From the NCBI RefSeq assembly GCF_001548375.1, contig NZ_AP017295.1, positions 5,286,001 through 5,350,000 on the forward strand: a stretch of 64,000 nucleotides of DNA, given 5' to 3'. The DNA comes from Nostoc sp. NIES-3756. Lineage in GTDB: Bacteria > Cyanobacteriota > Cyanobacteriia > Cyanobacteriales > Nostocaceae. Position numbers and translations under genes: made by a program. The stretch's first letter is position 1. Each line of letters starts with the position of its first letter. The notes beneath the pieces are model-generated. The model did not search any database and was not told the origin of the DNA. It saw only the letters and a program-made list of their open reading frames with translations. Shown here piece after piece: positions 27,061 through 36,187 of the stretch.

Positions 27061-29932
27061 ACGCCATTTGTCGAGCCATCAACTGAGTAAATAAACCCTC
27101 AACGGCAACAAGTTCATCAAAACTACCTTGCTGGACAATCCGCCCCGATTGGAGTACATAAATACGGTGAGCATTGCGGATTGTACTGAGACGATGGGCG
27201 ATCGCTATTCGCGTAACTTGTAATTTTTCTAAATTCTGGCTGACTATCGCTTGAGTTTTATTATCTAAGGCACTGGTAGCTTCATCAAACAGGAGAATTT
27301 TTGGTTTTAAAGCCAAAGCACGGGCAATTAGCAACCTCTGTCTTTGTCCGGCAGAAATATTATTACCACCTTCGCTAATGACTGTGAACATTTGCATAGG
27401 CATAGCAGCAATATCATCAGCCAGTCCAGCTTGGCGTGCTGCGTCCCAAGCCTCATCTAAGGTGATTTGTGTACCGCAGGCAATATTCTCAAAAATTGAT
27501 GTAGAAATTAATTGCCCATTTTGTAAGACTACACCCAACTGGCGGCGGACTGCATCCACATCTAATCCCGCTAAGTCTTGATTATCGTAGTAGATTTTCC
27601 CAGCGCTGGGTGTTTCAAATCCTAGTAACAAGCGCAACAAAGTCGATTTACCACTTCCAGAAGGGCCGACAATAGCAATAAATTCTCCAGGCTGGGCAGA
27701 TATATTCACATCATCCAACGTTAACTGCCCATCTTGACGATAACTAAAATTGACATGGGCGATCGCAATCTTACCCTTAATCTGTCCTGGATCGCTTTTA
27801 GCTGCATCAACTTCGGGAATTGTGGCGAGGATTGGTTGGGTGCGTTTCCATTGGGGGATAATTGGCAATACTTCGGTGACTGTGTTACTCAAGTCTGTTG
27901 TACCTTTGAGGAAGTTACTTAAAGCTGCGTTAAAGGCTAAGTATGTTCCTAAAGATAGGGCAATTTCTCCAGAACCCTGTGCTGGTTGCATCAGTCCGGC
28001 GGTGAACCAGAAAATTAAGCCAGAAGTGATGTTGGGCATGACTGTATTAAAAATAGCTACAGTGTCCTCAATTTGTTGAGTGCTGAGTTCCAGCTTAATT
28101 TGCCGGTTGTAGTTTTGAATCCAAGAGGCAAAAGCTCGTTCTTGCGCGCCTGCAATATGCAGTTTAGAAATGCCGTTAATTATTTGTACTGTTTGTCCTA
28201 AGATATTGCCCTGTAATTCCAGCAGTCGGGGAACTTTACGTAGTAAAATTAAACTAGAGACAGTAGTGACACAAAGTATAACTACAGTAACAGCAACGGC
28301 GACCAAGGCTAATTTTGAGTTGTAGTAAAACAACTGTCCTAAATAAAATAGAGCAAATAAACTACTAATTAAATTAATTAGAGTTCTGCCACCCAGTTGA
28401 CGGCGGATATTACTAATTGAGGAAACGCGGGACTGAAGATCCCCAATTGTGTACTCACGGAAAAAGGACAAGGGTAAATTTAACAACCTATCCCACACGG
28501 CTGCTTGAGTGGCATCGTCTCCAGCAGTCTCAATCCGCAGCGTTGCAAAACCTTGGGCGAGGAGAAATAAACCTGTACCAATGCTGGCAATGAGTAAGCC
28601 AAAACCGATTTGTAGTAATAATATTTTGTTGCTATCAGGGATGGCATTATCAACAATCATACCTGTGCAGTAGGCTGTGAGCATTCCCAGAAATGTCACG
28701 CCGATGCCAGTACCAATAATTACGCCTAAATCCCTAGCACGACCTTTCAGGGCAAATAGAAATAAGTCCCAAGCTTTGAGGGCATGATTGGGCAAAGAGC
28801 GATAAAGTGTATAAGCAATTGGAGTGATTGTGGCCGCAATGCGCCGCGTTACTGGTACACGAGTTTGTTCAACAGGGTCAAGAAGTTGGTAACTATCGGG
28901 TGAAAGGGGTAAGAGGGCAACTGGTGTATCCTGTTCGGTATAGGCGACTAAAGGGCCACCATCTTTGTGCCACCATTTATCCGTTAGCCTGACTCGGCGT
29001 ATACGTATGCGTGAGGCTCTAGCGATCGCTTCTAATGGTTCTACAAAACGCTGATAGGCTTGTGGGTTCACAGGAGGGCGGATGTTTATCCCCAAAACTC
29101 TACCCACTGCACCAGCAGCAGTTAATAAAGGTGTATCTTCAACACCAAAGTCCTGTACTTGGGGATTTAAGGTAGAGGCTAATTCCCGTAAGGCTTTGTC
29201 TGTGGCTTGGTAATTATGGCGCTGGCGATCGCGTAATCGCACTACCTCTGCCTGGGCTGCTTGTTGGTCTAAAATATCAATACATCTGAGCAATTGAGTG
29301 TGCAGTTGTGATAATCCAGCCAGTAGAGTATCTACATTACTTAAATCCTGAGTCTGATAAACCGTGAGTTCTACATCAGCCGTAGATTCTAGCCATATAG
29401 ACTCACTCAAAGGAAAAATACCTGTGACTGGTAATTCTGGCATTCCTAAAAAGTGAGTAGTTGCTGTTTGCAGTTCTACCCAACACACCCCGGTTTGAGG
29501 CTGGCAATTCTCACCAGCATTAAGGCTAATCTTATCTTTGCCTGCTAATACCCTATCAATTTTGGGCGTAGGTACTTGAGCCAAAATAGTACCCAGTTGC
29601 ATCACCCAATTTTCCATCCAGGTTATTGCCCTAATATCTGCATTAGCTATTAATTGAGTAAAACATTCCCAATCTACTTGCAGTAATTTTGTTTCCCCAA
29701 TTGGGACTGCTAAAATTTGCCGATGCTGACCAGATAAGGGTAACGTGCCAAAAAATGCGCCCTCTGGTTGAACGCTGCCCAGATAACGGCGAGTTCCTTC
29801 TATAATCCCATTTTTCACCGTCACGGCAAATAAAGCGATCGCTCCAGACTGAACTACCCACAGTTTTTTCGGTTCATTCAGTAACATCGGCTCATTGCCG
29901 TTAACTAAATATATTTGACCGTATATAGCCAT
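27059..29932 (-). CDS. NHLM-type bacteriocin export ABC transporter, permease/ATPase with N-terminal non-peptidase domain
   Basis: A 957-residue export ABC protein, last gene of the lanthipeptide cluster. Residues about 1-150 look like a degenerate cyclic-nucleotide-binding-type beta domain (PKKLWVVQSGAIALFAV), then a helical linker, then a membrane domain with about six helices (400-660) and an ATPase (about 720-950). Walker A GPSGSGKST, Q-loop VVLQNGQLISTSIFENI, signature ISAGQRQRLLIARAL and Walker B KILLFDEATSALD are intact. There is no C39 peptidase. This layout is that of the second ABC protein in NHLM (nitrile hydratase/Nif11 leader microcin) systems. It lies 117 bp after the peptidase-type ABC gene. 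Its job beside the first exporter, as heteromeric partner or separate pump, is not clear. Confidence 0.9.
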   Translation of the reverse strand: MAIYGQIYLVNGNEPMLLNEPKKLWVVQSGAIALFAVTVKNGIIEGTRRYLGSVQPEGAFFGTLPLSGQHRQILAVPIGETKLLQVDWECFTQLIANADIRAITWMENWVMQLGTILAQVPTPKIDRVLAGKDKISLNAGENCQPQTGVCWVELQTATTHFLGMPELPVTGIFPLSESIWLESTADVELTVYQTQDLSNVDTLLAGLSQLHTQLLRCIDILDQQAAQAEVVRLRDRQRHNYQATDKALRELASTLNPQVQDFGVEDTPLLTAAGAVGRVLGINIRPPVNPQAYQRFVEPLEAIARASRIRIRRVRLTDKWWHKDGGPLVAYTEQDTPVALLPLSPDSYQLLDPVEQTRVPVTRRIAATITPIAYTLYRSLPNHALKAWDLFLFALKGRARDLGVIIGTGIGVTFLGMLTAYCTGMIVDNAIPDSNKILLLQIGFGLLIASIGTGLFLLAQGFATLRIETAGDDATQAAVWDRLLNLPLSFFREYTIGDLQSRVSSISNIRRQLGGRTLINLISSLFALFYLGQLFYYNSKLALVAVAVTVVILCVTTVSSLILLRKVPRLLELQGNILGQTVQIINGISKLHIAGAQERAFASWIQNYNRQIKLELSTQQIEDTVAIFNTVMPNITSGLIFWFTAGLMQPAQGSGEIALSLGTYLAFNAALSNFLKGTTDLSNTVTEVLPIIPQWKRTQPILATIPEVDAAKSDPGQIKGKIAIAHVNFSYRQDGQLTLDDVNISAQPGEFIAIVGPSGSGKSTLLRLLLGFETPSAGKIYYDNQDLAGLDVDAVRRQLGVVLQNGQLISTSIFENIACGTQITLDEAWDAARQAGLADDIAAMPMQMFTVISEGGNNISAGQRQRLLIARALALKPKILLFDEATSALDNKTQAIVSQNLEKLQVTRIAIAHRLSTIRNAHRIYVLQSGRIVQQGSFDELVAVEGLFTQLMARQMA

Positions 29933-30049
29933 ATAAGTACGTATAATTTTATGAGGCAGAAGGGCAAAAGGCAGAGGATATTAATCAATGACCAATGACC
30001 CTAAACAACCAACTTTATTTTTTTTATCAGTCATTTACTAAAAATTTAT

Positions 30050-32269
30050 TCACACAACGTCGCCTTCGGTACGAAGTAGTTGTGAATACACTCCTTCTTG
30101 ATGCCACAATTCTTGATGTCTACCGCGTTGTACTACTTCGCCTCGTTGCAAAACGATAATTTCATCACAATCGCGGATTGTACTTAAGCGATGAGCAACA
30201 ATAATGCAGGTACATCCTCGCCGCCTCAGATTCTCATCGATGATTTTTTCTGTTTCCGCATCCAAGGCGCTGGTAGCTTCATCGAGAATGAGGATGGAGG
30301 GGTTATTTACCAAAGCACGGGCAATTTCTAACCTCTGGCGTTGACCGTGACTTAAATTAGCCGCACCTTCGGCGAGTGTAGCATCATAACCACCGGGGAG
30401 GGAGAGAATTACATCTGCGATCGCTGCATCTTCGCAGGCTGCAATCAAGTTTCTTTCGGGAATTGTGCCATCCCACAGAGTTAAATTATCCCTCACAGTC
30501 CCGCCAAATAATTGGATATCTTGTTCCACCATCCCCACAGAGTTAATAATTAACTCATGGTTAACTTCGCTTCTGGCTTGACCATCAAAATAAATCTCCC
30601 CCTCCCAAGGTTGATAAACTCCGGCAATCAATTTAGCAATGGTAGACTTACCAGAACCACTACCCCCCACTAAAGCAACGCGCTGTCCGGGTTTAATTGA
30701 GAGGTGAAAATTTTCAATCACAGGCGGGTCGGTGGGACTGTAGCCAAAGGTGAGATTATGTAATTCGACGTAACCCTGTAATTTAGGTACAGCAGAGGCT
30801 ATATCTTGGGTGATTTCTTTCTTAGCTAGTTGTGGGTCGATGGGGTTGTTGAGAACATCATCTAAGCGGATGAGATTTCCTTCTAATTCTTGCAACGTAC
30901 CACCGAAATTGAGTAGGTTGTTGATTGGCTGTTGGAAACCCTGCATCAAACCTTGGAAAGCTACCAACATCCCAATGCTGAGATGTCCATCCATCACCCG
31001 AAAACCGCCGACGACTAACAACAGCATCAGCGAAAGACCGGATAATAATTTAGGTAATACCAGAAAGGTTTGATTAGTCACGCCTAATTCCTGTTGGGAA
31101 TTTAAGGCTTTGGTATAGTAACCAGACCAACGACCAAAGAAATCAGATTCTAAACCAGAAGCTTTAAGAGTTTCTATATTTTGTAGACCAGCAATAGATG
31201 CACCAGCCGCTTTACCATATTGTTGAATTAAGCGTTGGTTAGCATCTACACGCTGCCGGGAGATTTTTTGTAATGTAAAAATATTAATAGTAGCGAAGGC
31301 GACGACGATCGCAGTCAATAACCAATCATACTGCACCATGACTATGGCATAAAAAATTACCATCATGGCATCGATTAAGGTCGTCGCCAACTGTCCAGAA
31401 AGTACCTGCGCAACTTGATCATTAAGGTTGATTCGATTACTTATTTCTCCGGCGAAACGCTGGGAGTAAAAGCTTACAGGTAGGCGGAGAATATGCCAGA
31501 GGAAACGACTTGACATAGTAACAGCCAGCTTAATTTTCAGGCGGCGCAGATAACGTAAGCGTAGCAGCGTCAGCCATCCTTGAACTACAGTAGTGATGGC
31601 GATCGCTAGCAGTAGAGGACGTAACCAGTGCTGCCGCTCTTGAATTAAAATATCATCGACAAAGATTTGGCTAAATACAGGTATTATCAAACCGATAATT
31701 GTCAGAAAAAACCCGGCAATTATGGCATAAACCAAAGCACCCAGCGACCCTTGCAGGCGATTCCATAGAGAAGAGATAATGCTGGGTTTATTTCCCCCTT
31801 TGACAAAATCGGGGCCTGGTGACATCACCAAAACCACCCCGGTATATGCTTGGTCAAATTCTTGGATAGAAATAGTACGCGGCCCGGAGGTGGGGTCATT
31901 TATATATACCTGAGAACCAGAAAAGCCTTCAACAACTACAAAGTGATTGAAGTTCCAAAACACAATATAGGGGGGAGGAAGCTTTTGTAGTTCTTCTAAA
32001 TCTCTCCTGTAGCCTGTAGCTTGCAAGCCATAATTTTTGGCAGCTTTTACCATGTAGGAAGCCTTGCTACCATTGCGAGAAACGCCACACTCCCGACGCA
32101 GTTCTGGCAATGGTACATACTGACCGTAATAACTAAGAATAATGCCAACAGCCGCAGCGCCGCATTCCACAGCTTCCATTTGCAACAGCGTTGGTGTCTT
32201 GACGCGCTTACCTCGGACTGAAAATAATTTTTGCAGATATGTAACTAATGGAAATTTAGTAAATGCCAC
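30050..32269 (-). CDS. NHLM-type bacteriocin export ABC transporter with C39 leader peptidase
   Basis: A 739-residue bifunctional exporter that should cut leader peptides after Gly-Gly and pump the product out. The C39 domain (about 24-145) keeps C36 in MEAVECGAAA, H109 in NFNHFVVVEGF and D125 in INDPTSG. Six membrane helices occupy about 170-460, and the ATPase has GGSGSGKST, signature ANLSHGQRQRLEIARAL and Walker B ILILDEATSALD. Its start overlaps the end of the HlyD-type gene by 14 bp, so the two are translationally coupled. The double-glycine sites of the two Nif11-type precursors upstream are its obvious substrates. Confidence 0.95.
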   Translation of the reverse strand: MAFTKFPLVTYLQKLFSVRGKRVKTPTLLQMEAVECGAAAVGIILSYYGQYVPLPELRRECGVSRNGSKASYMVKAAKNYGLQATGYRRDLEELQKLPPPYIVFWNFNHFVVVEGFSGSQVYINDPTSGPRTISIQEFDQAYTGVVLVMSPGPDFVKGGNKPSIISSLWNRLQGSLGALVYAIIAGFFLTIIGLIIPVFSQIFVDDILIQERQHWLRPLLLAIAITTVVQGWLTLLRLRYLRRLKIKLAVTMSSRFLWHILRLPVSFYSQRFAGEISNRINLNDQVAQVLSGQLATTLIDAMMVIFYAIVMVQYDWLLTAIVVAFATINIFTLQKISRQRVDANQRLIQQYGKAAGASIAGLQNIETLKASGLESDFFGRWSGYYTKALNSQQELGVTNQTFLVLPKLLSGLSLMLLLVVGGFRVMDGHLSIGMLVAFQGLMQGFQQPINNLLNFGGTLQELEGNLIRLDDVLNNPIDPQLAKKEITQDIASAVPKLQGYVELHNLTFGYSPTDPPVIENFHLSIKPGQRVALVGGSGSGKSTIAKLIAGVYQPWEGEIYFDGQARSEVNHELIINSVGMVEQDIQLFGGTVRDNLTLWDGTIPERNLIAACEDAAIADVILSLPGGYDATLAEGAANLSHGQRQRLEIARALVNNPSILILDEATSALDAETEKIIDENLRRRGCTCIIVAHRLSTIRDCDEIIVLQRGEVVQRGRHQELWHQEGVYSQLLRTEGDVV

Positions 32270-33872
32270 TGACAGACCTCAAAATTGGTAAAACAAAGGT
32301 AATAGGCGCTCGTTCTTCGACAGTTATACGTACCACTGTGGTAGTTCCAGAGGAAATTTTTAGTTGCGGCCCGGTTGAAGAAGACCACTTATAGCCACTG
32401 GCAGTTTTAGGGTTTAATTCTAGATTTGCCAATACCTGCATGACACCATCTTGCTTATTGGATACTAATCCTTCAGCTAATTGCGGATTACCTACTTCTT
32501 TGGCTACAGCTTCTTTAGTAATCGGGAATGAGGAAACATTTGCCACATTGCCGACGATACCGCCAAAGCGTTCCCGTTTCACGGTTTGGGGTGTAATTTG
32601 TACCTGCATTCCTGGCTGAATTTTCTTACCATCGGCGATCGCAAAATAACTGATACCTACCAACTTGCTATTAGGATTTTCTGCATCTATACTGGCTAAA
32701 CGAGTTCCCGCAGAGATAACTTCACCAGGATTAACAGTAATTTCTAAAATTCTGCCAGAGAATTGACTGATAATTTGGCTATTTTTTTGCACCTCTAATT
32801 CTAATTGAGCAATATTCCTTTTAACTTCTTGAATTTCCTTAGTGCGTTGGGTTGCTTCTTGTAAATTTTGTTTAGCAGTATTGGCTTCTTGACTATCTAA
32901 AGTTTTTAAATCAGCTTGTAATTTGGCGATTTGATTTAAGTTATCTAGATAAGATTGCTCTGTGTTAGTTTCATCAACTTCTAGCTTTTGCAACTGGGAA
33001 CGAACACTAGCAATTTCATTCAAGTGATTAATATATCTTTCTTGACTCTCATTTTCTTTAACTTCTAATTCTTTTAACTGAGTTTCTAATTGAGCTATAT
33101 CCTCTACCTTTCGTAAATATTCATTCTGAGCCTGCACAAATGTATCATCAGAAATAACTTTCTGTTCCAAGAGCGATCGCCGACTTTCAACTCTTTGATT
33201 TAGTAGAGGTAATTGTGCTTTTGCTGCCTGAATACGTTGCTGAAAACTTTGACTTTGTTGGCGTAATGATTCACGATTTGTTTTCTGCAAAATAGGAACT
33301 AAAGCTTCTAACTCTTTTAGTCTTTGTTGCAGTTGTAGACGTTGTTTGTTAATTGATTCTTTGCTTTTAGCTCTTAAAACTGGAGTTAGAGTTTGCAATT
33401 CCCGAATTTGTTGTTGAGCGTTTTGCCGTTGTTGTTCAATCGTTCTTTGTTGTTGAATATCTTCGTGACCTTGTAAAGAACTTACGGCTTGGTCTTGTGC
33501 TTGTAAAGTTGCTAATTTAAGCTTTTCCTGTTGCAATTGTTTTTGTATTTTTGATTGGTCAAGAACTGCTAATACATCACCTTTTTTAACCTTGTCACCT
33601 ACCTTAAAGTTTAGTTGCACTAATTGCCCAGAACTATCTGATTGTACTGCAATCACTTTGCTAGGATAAACCAGTACACCTTGACCTTCAATAGTGATAG
33701 GGATACGTCCAAAAACACTCCACATTAAAGCAGATGATACTAACAAACCCAAAGATGTGAGAGGCAGCCAACTCCGGGGGCTAACAACTTGTATTAGTTG
33801 GTCTAATCTTTCCGGCGAGGACAATCGCTCCAGAGATTCTTTTCTAAAAATATTACGCTTTTGAGCTAACAT
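32256..33872 (-). CDS. HlyD family secretion adaptor of NHLM system
   Basis: A 538-residue membrane fusion protein linking the ABC exporters to the cell envelope. A single membrane helix sits at about 37-55 (SWLPLTSLGLLVSSALMWSV), followed by the first biotinyl/lipoyl half (VIAVQSDSSGQLVQLNFKVGDKVKKGDVLAVLD, split about 80-112), a long coiled coil of Gln-rich heptads (about 112-385), and the second half with GRILEITVNPGEVISAGTRLASI. The C-terminal beta domain is typical for NHLM secretion proteins. It overlaps the next exporter gene by 14 bp. Confidence 0.93.
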   Translation of the reverse strand: MLAQKRNIFRKESLERLSSPERLDQLIQVVSPRSWLPLTSLGLLVSSALMWSVFGRIPITIEGQGVLVYPSKVIAVQSDSSGQLVQLNFKVGDKVKKGDVLAVLDQSKIQKQLQQEKLKLATLQAQDQAVSSLQGHEDIQQQRTIEQQRQNAQQQIRELQTLTPVLRAKSKESINKQRLQLQQRLKELEALVPILQKTNRESLRQQSQSFQQRIQAAKAQLPLLNQRVESRRSLLEQKVISDDTFVQAQNEYLRKVEDIAQLETQLKELEVKENESQERYINHLNEIASVRSQLQKLEVDETNTEQSYLDNLNQIAKLQADLKTLDSQEANTAKQNLQEATQRTKEIQEVKRNIAQLELEVQKNSQIISQFSGRILEITVNPGEVISAGTRLASIDAENPNSKLVGISYFAIADGKKIQPGMQVQITPQTVKRERFGGIVGNVANVSSFPITKEAVAKEVGNPQLAEGLVSNKQDGVMQVLANLELNPKTASGYKWSSSTGPQLKISSGTTTVVRITVEERAPITFVLPILRSVSGIY

Positions 33873-33981
33873 TGATACTTAAGTTAAATACTGCTAAATA
33901 AAACTAATTTGTACATATATATATTGAAAATAAGAGTAGGAATAAAAACTTTTACATATCCCCACTCTCTCCAATACTTAA

Positions 33982-34860
33982 TTAAATCAACTTTAAAGTT
34001 CCCCGGCTTTCTTCAACTGCATTCAAGTAAGGCAACCAATGATTTTTTACAAATGATACCATCGACTGATGAAAAGATGGTACAGTCCAAATTGCATTAG
34101 GAATATTTGCTTTAATTTGTCGTTCACAAGCTTCCGCATAGAGGATAATAATCCGCCCCATCTTTTGTAAATCTTCTCTGACAAAACTACAGGTGTAGCG
34201 AATCGTATGTGGGGCAATGCGATGATTAATTAACCACCCTACTACCTGTCCTTGATAACGTAATCCTATACTATTTAAAGGTTCCAAATTGTCTTCATAT
34301 TTAAAGGGAACTAAATCTTCAGGAATCCAAGGTTGAGTTTGCTGCTGTTGTTGAATTATTTGCCGTTCTTCTGGGGTAATTTCTTCCCAAGGAAAAATAC
34401 TATATGAACTAGGAAGACGACTGTACCTCCTAATCCAATTTGCCTCGATGATTCTCTTTGCTTCCCCTTTGCAAACCAATGTGCGAGTTTCTGGCGGTGT
34501 CCAGTTGCATTTTTCTATAACACGTTCTAAAGCCACAGTCGTTGGTTTACCTGTGGTGTAATTTAGCTGAAGTATTTTACAACCTCTATCCTGTAACTCT
34601 GCTTGTATGCGAGTCAGTAAAGCAGTACCAATTCCCTTATTCCGTTCTTCTATAGCTACAAATATGGAAAAGATGACGACGATACGATCTTGAACCATTT
34701 GTGCCAGCACTAAACCAACAGGTTGCTGATTGTTTGTAGCGCCAATTGCCACAATAGTATTGTCTGTATCTAGAATGTGGAGTAAATATTTATAACTTGG
34801 AAAAGTCATCCATTCATATGCAGATGCGGTCGAGTTATCAAGGATGTTTAATTCGTACAT
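33982..34860 (-). CDS. Two-domain GNAT N-acyltransferase of the lanthipeptide cluster
   Basis: A 292-residue GNAT protein. The acyl-CoA loop is clear in the N-terminal half: EERNKGIGTALLTRI, with R73-x-x-G76-x-G78/A80, followed by the beta-5 strand and VALERVIEKCNW. The C-terminal half (about 180-290) looks like a second, degenerate GNAT fold with no clear loop. GNAT enzymes of Nif11/nitrile-hydratase-leader RiPP clusters are known to attach fatty acyl groups to lysine-type side chains (selidamide/nostolysamide work), which makes lipidation of the product a reasonable inference. The core has a single Lys, at its first position. Start ATG at 34860 has a good GAGGT ribosome site. It lies 61 bp after the hydroxylase gene. 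Confidence 0.82.
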   Translation of the reverse strand: MYELNILDNSTASAYEWMTFPSYKYLLHILDTDNTIVAIGATNNQQPVGLVLAQMVQDRIVVIFSIFVAIEERNKGIGTALLTRIQAELQDRGCKILQLNYTTGKPTTVALERVIEKCNWTPPETRTLVCKGEAKRIIEANWIRRYSRLPSSYSIFPWEEITPEERQIIQQQQQTQPWIPEDLVPFKYEDNLEPLNSIGLRYQGQVVGWLINHRIAPHTIRYTCSFVREDLQKMGRIIILYAEACERQIKANIPNAIWTVPSFHQSMVSFVKNHWLPYLNAVEESRGTLKLI

Positions 34861-34921
34861 TTGTTACCTCTTACCATGAGTTTAAAATATATAGGAATTG
34901 GCAAAATGAATTAAGTTGTAT

Positions 34922-35455
34922 TTACACATTGATTACTTGTGGTATATCTGCTATTTGCAGAATATTTGAATAATGAGATTTTTTGAAGTCAATTAGTAGT
35001 ATGATTCTTGAACTATTGCTGCGGTTCCAAGCTTCATGCTCAACCGTATCATCGAAGATAAAACATTTACCCTCTTGCCAACTTTTAGTTTGATTTCCTA
35101 CCCTAATGGCACAATTATTAGGAATAATTAAACCTAAATGACAACGCAATACAGCCGATGTATAGCCTTCATGGGGCAAAATATGGGTTCCTGGAGCTAA
35201 ACAAGAAAAACCAGCCGTAGTTAATCCAGAAATAGACTCTACTAACTTAGTGGTTTCTGGACACAAACGGCAGTTATCTTCTAACTTTTTGCCAAAAGCA
35301 TATAAACCGAACACATCCCAGCCTTGATTGTAAAGAAACTTTTCTGTCCAGGGAATAAACTTACCTTGTTGTAAATTAGTTAGTTCTTCTCTAATCAATA
35401 ACCAGTTTGATTCTAAAATTTCTGGAAATGGAAAGTTTCTATTCTCGTAAAACAT
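34922..35455 (-). CDS. Aspartyl/asparaginyl beta-hydroxylase family protein of the lanthipeptide cluster
   Basis: A 177-residue 2-oxoglutarate oxygenase of the AspH family (PF05118-like). The family core is plain: GTHILPHEGYTS (His95), LRCHLGLIIP (His106), W-x2-G in SWQEGKCFIFDD, and EHEAWN (His140) followed by Arg150. By analogy with AspH, His106 and His140 bind iron and Arg150 holds the co-substrate. Such enzymes put a hydroxyl on the beta carbon of Asp or Asn. The peptide core encoded just upstream has exactly one Asp and no Asn, so that Asp is the natural candidate target. A hydroxylated Asp exists in cinnamycin, made by an unrelated-in-context oxygenase. Start ATG at 35455 lacks a strong ribosome site. 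Confidence 0.85.
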   Translation of the reverse strand: MFYENRNFPFPEILESNWLLIREELTNLQQGKFIPWTEKFLYNQGWDVFGLYAFGKKLEDNCRLCPETTKLVESISGLTTAGFSCLAPGTHILPHEGYTSAVLRCHLGLIIPNNCAIRVGNQTKSWQEGKCFIFDDTVEHEAWNRSNSSRIILLIDFKKSHYSNILQIADIPQVINV

Positions 35456-35618
35456 ATATTTTTGTAGATTAGTAGATAATGAAGATATATCTGCACAAAA
35501 TATGCAAAAACTATTTGTATGAGAGTTCAGTTCTCAATGGAACTATTACCTTATTCAATGAGGAACAGCCAAGAGAATAAATCCCTTGGCAATGTCTAAT
35601 CTCATTTAGAGGTTATTC

Positions 35619-35758
35619 ATAAAGTAAAAATAAAATTGCTGTAGGGTGTGTTAGGCGCACATTTTGGATATGATGTCTCACTAAAAAAATGACTTAAGCG
35701 CCTAACGCACCGTATTATTGCTAACGCCTTAACACACCCTACTTAAGATTTACTTTAT
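35619..35758. repeat. 140-bp palindromic element between precursor and tailoring genes
   Basis: Terminal arms ATAAAGTAAA (35619-35628) and TTTACTTTAT (35749-35758) are perfect inverted repeats. Inside are GTAGGGTGTGTTA (35641-35653) against TAACACACCCTAC (35730-35742), and GTTAGGCGC (35650-35658) against GCGCCTAAC (35698-35706). No coding capacity. The structure is that of a MITE-like element, and its RNA could form a very stable stem in the transcript between the precursor genes and the hydroxylase gene. Confidence 0.75.
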
Positions 35759-35778
35759 AAGTAGTCTCTTAGCAAACA

Positions 35779-35821
35779 TTAAAAGTTGAAAGTTCAACAA
35801 AATTTCTACTCCAACTTTTAA
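35779..35821 (-). terminator. Hairpin 3-prime of precursor 1
   Basis: Arms TTAAAAGTTG (35779-35788) and CAACTTTTAA (35812-35821) are perfectly complementary and lie 18 bp after the stop of the first precursor gene on the minus strand. Only a weak T stretch follows, so partial termination or mRNA end protection is more likely than a full stop. Confidence 0.5.
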
Positions 35822-35838
35822 CTGTTGCTAGTTAGTTA

Positions 35839-36150
35839 CTAACAAGCGCTACCCCAGCAGCTACTAACGAACACACAGAAAGTAAACCTAGTGTCAGAAG
35901 GACACTCACGACGCTTACCGCCAGCTACAGCTTCCAAATCAGCTTCGCTTAATTCAGCATTGGCACGAGAACGTTGTTGGCTGATGAAAGTATTTACATC
36001 TTCGGTAGTGAAAGAGTAACCATTTTCTTCACCTAGACGTACTGCTGTTTTTGCAAAGCTTTCTGGGCTATCAGCCGCACCCAGTTGTGCTTGCAATTCT
36101 TGGCTATTTTGAATCAAGGTGTAAAAGTTTTGCAGATTTGAGTTGTTCAT
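35839..36150 (-). CDS. Nif11-type leader lanthipeptide precursor, copy 1
   Basis: A 103-residue precursor peptide. Residues 1-52 form a Nif11-like leader (NLQNFYTLIQNSQELQAQLG, then GEENGYSFTTEDV), followed by an acidic stretch ELSEADLEAVA and the double glycine G77-G78. The 25-residue core, K79-C103, opens with KRREC and holds Cys at core positions 5, 14, 20 and 25, Ser/Thr at 7, 9, 12, 18, 19 and 23, a single Asp at 8 and a Trp at 21. That content fits up to four (methyl)lanthionine rings made by the LanM of this cluster. It differs from copy 2 only at residue 34 (Lys here, Glu there). Its ribosome site is poor (AAAAATAT), unlike copy 2. Confidence 0.95.
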   Translation of the reverse strand: MNNSNLQNFYTLIQNSQELQAQLGAADSPESFAKTAVRLGEENGYSFTTEDVNTFISQQRSRANAELSEADLEAVAGGKRRECPSDTRFTFCVFVSSCWGSAC

Positions 36151-36187
36151 GGTACTATATTTTTAGTGATGATTTGAGTCTGATCAA

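Noticed and set aside
35619..35758. Insertion sequence
   Set aside because: Terminal inverted repeats are present but there is no transposase frame; it is at most a non-autonomous element.
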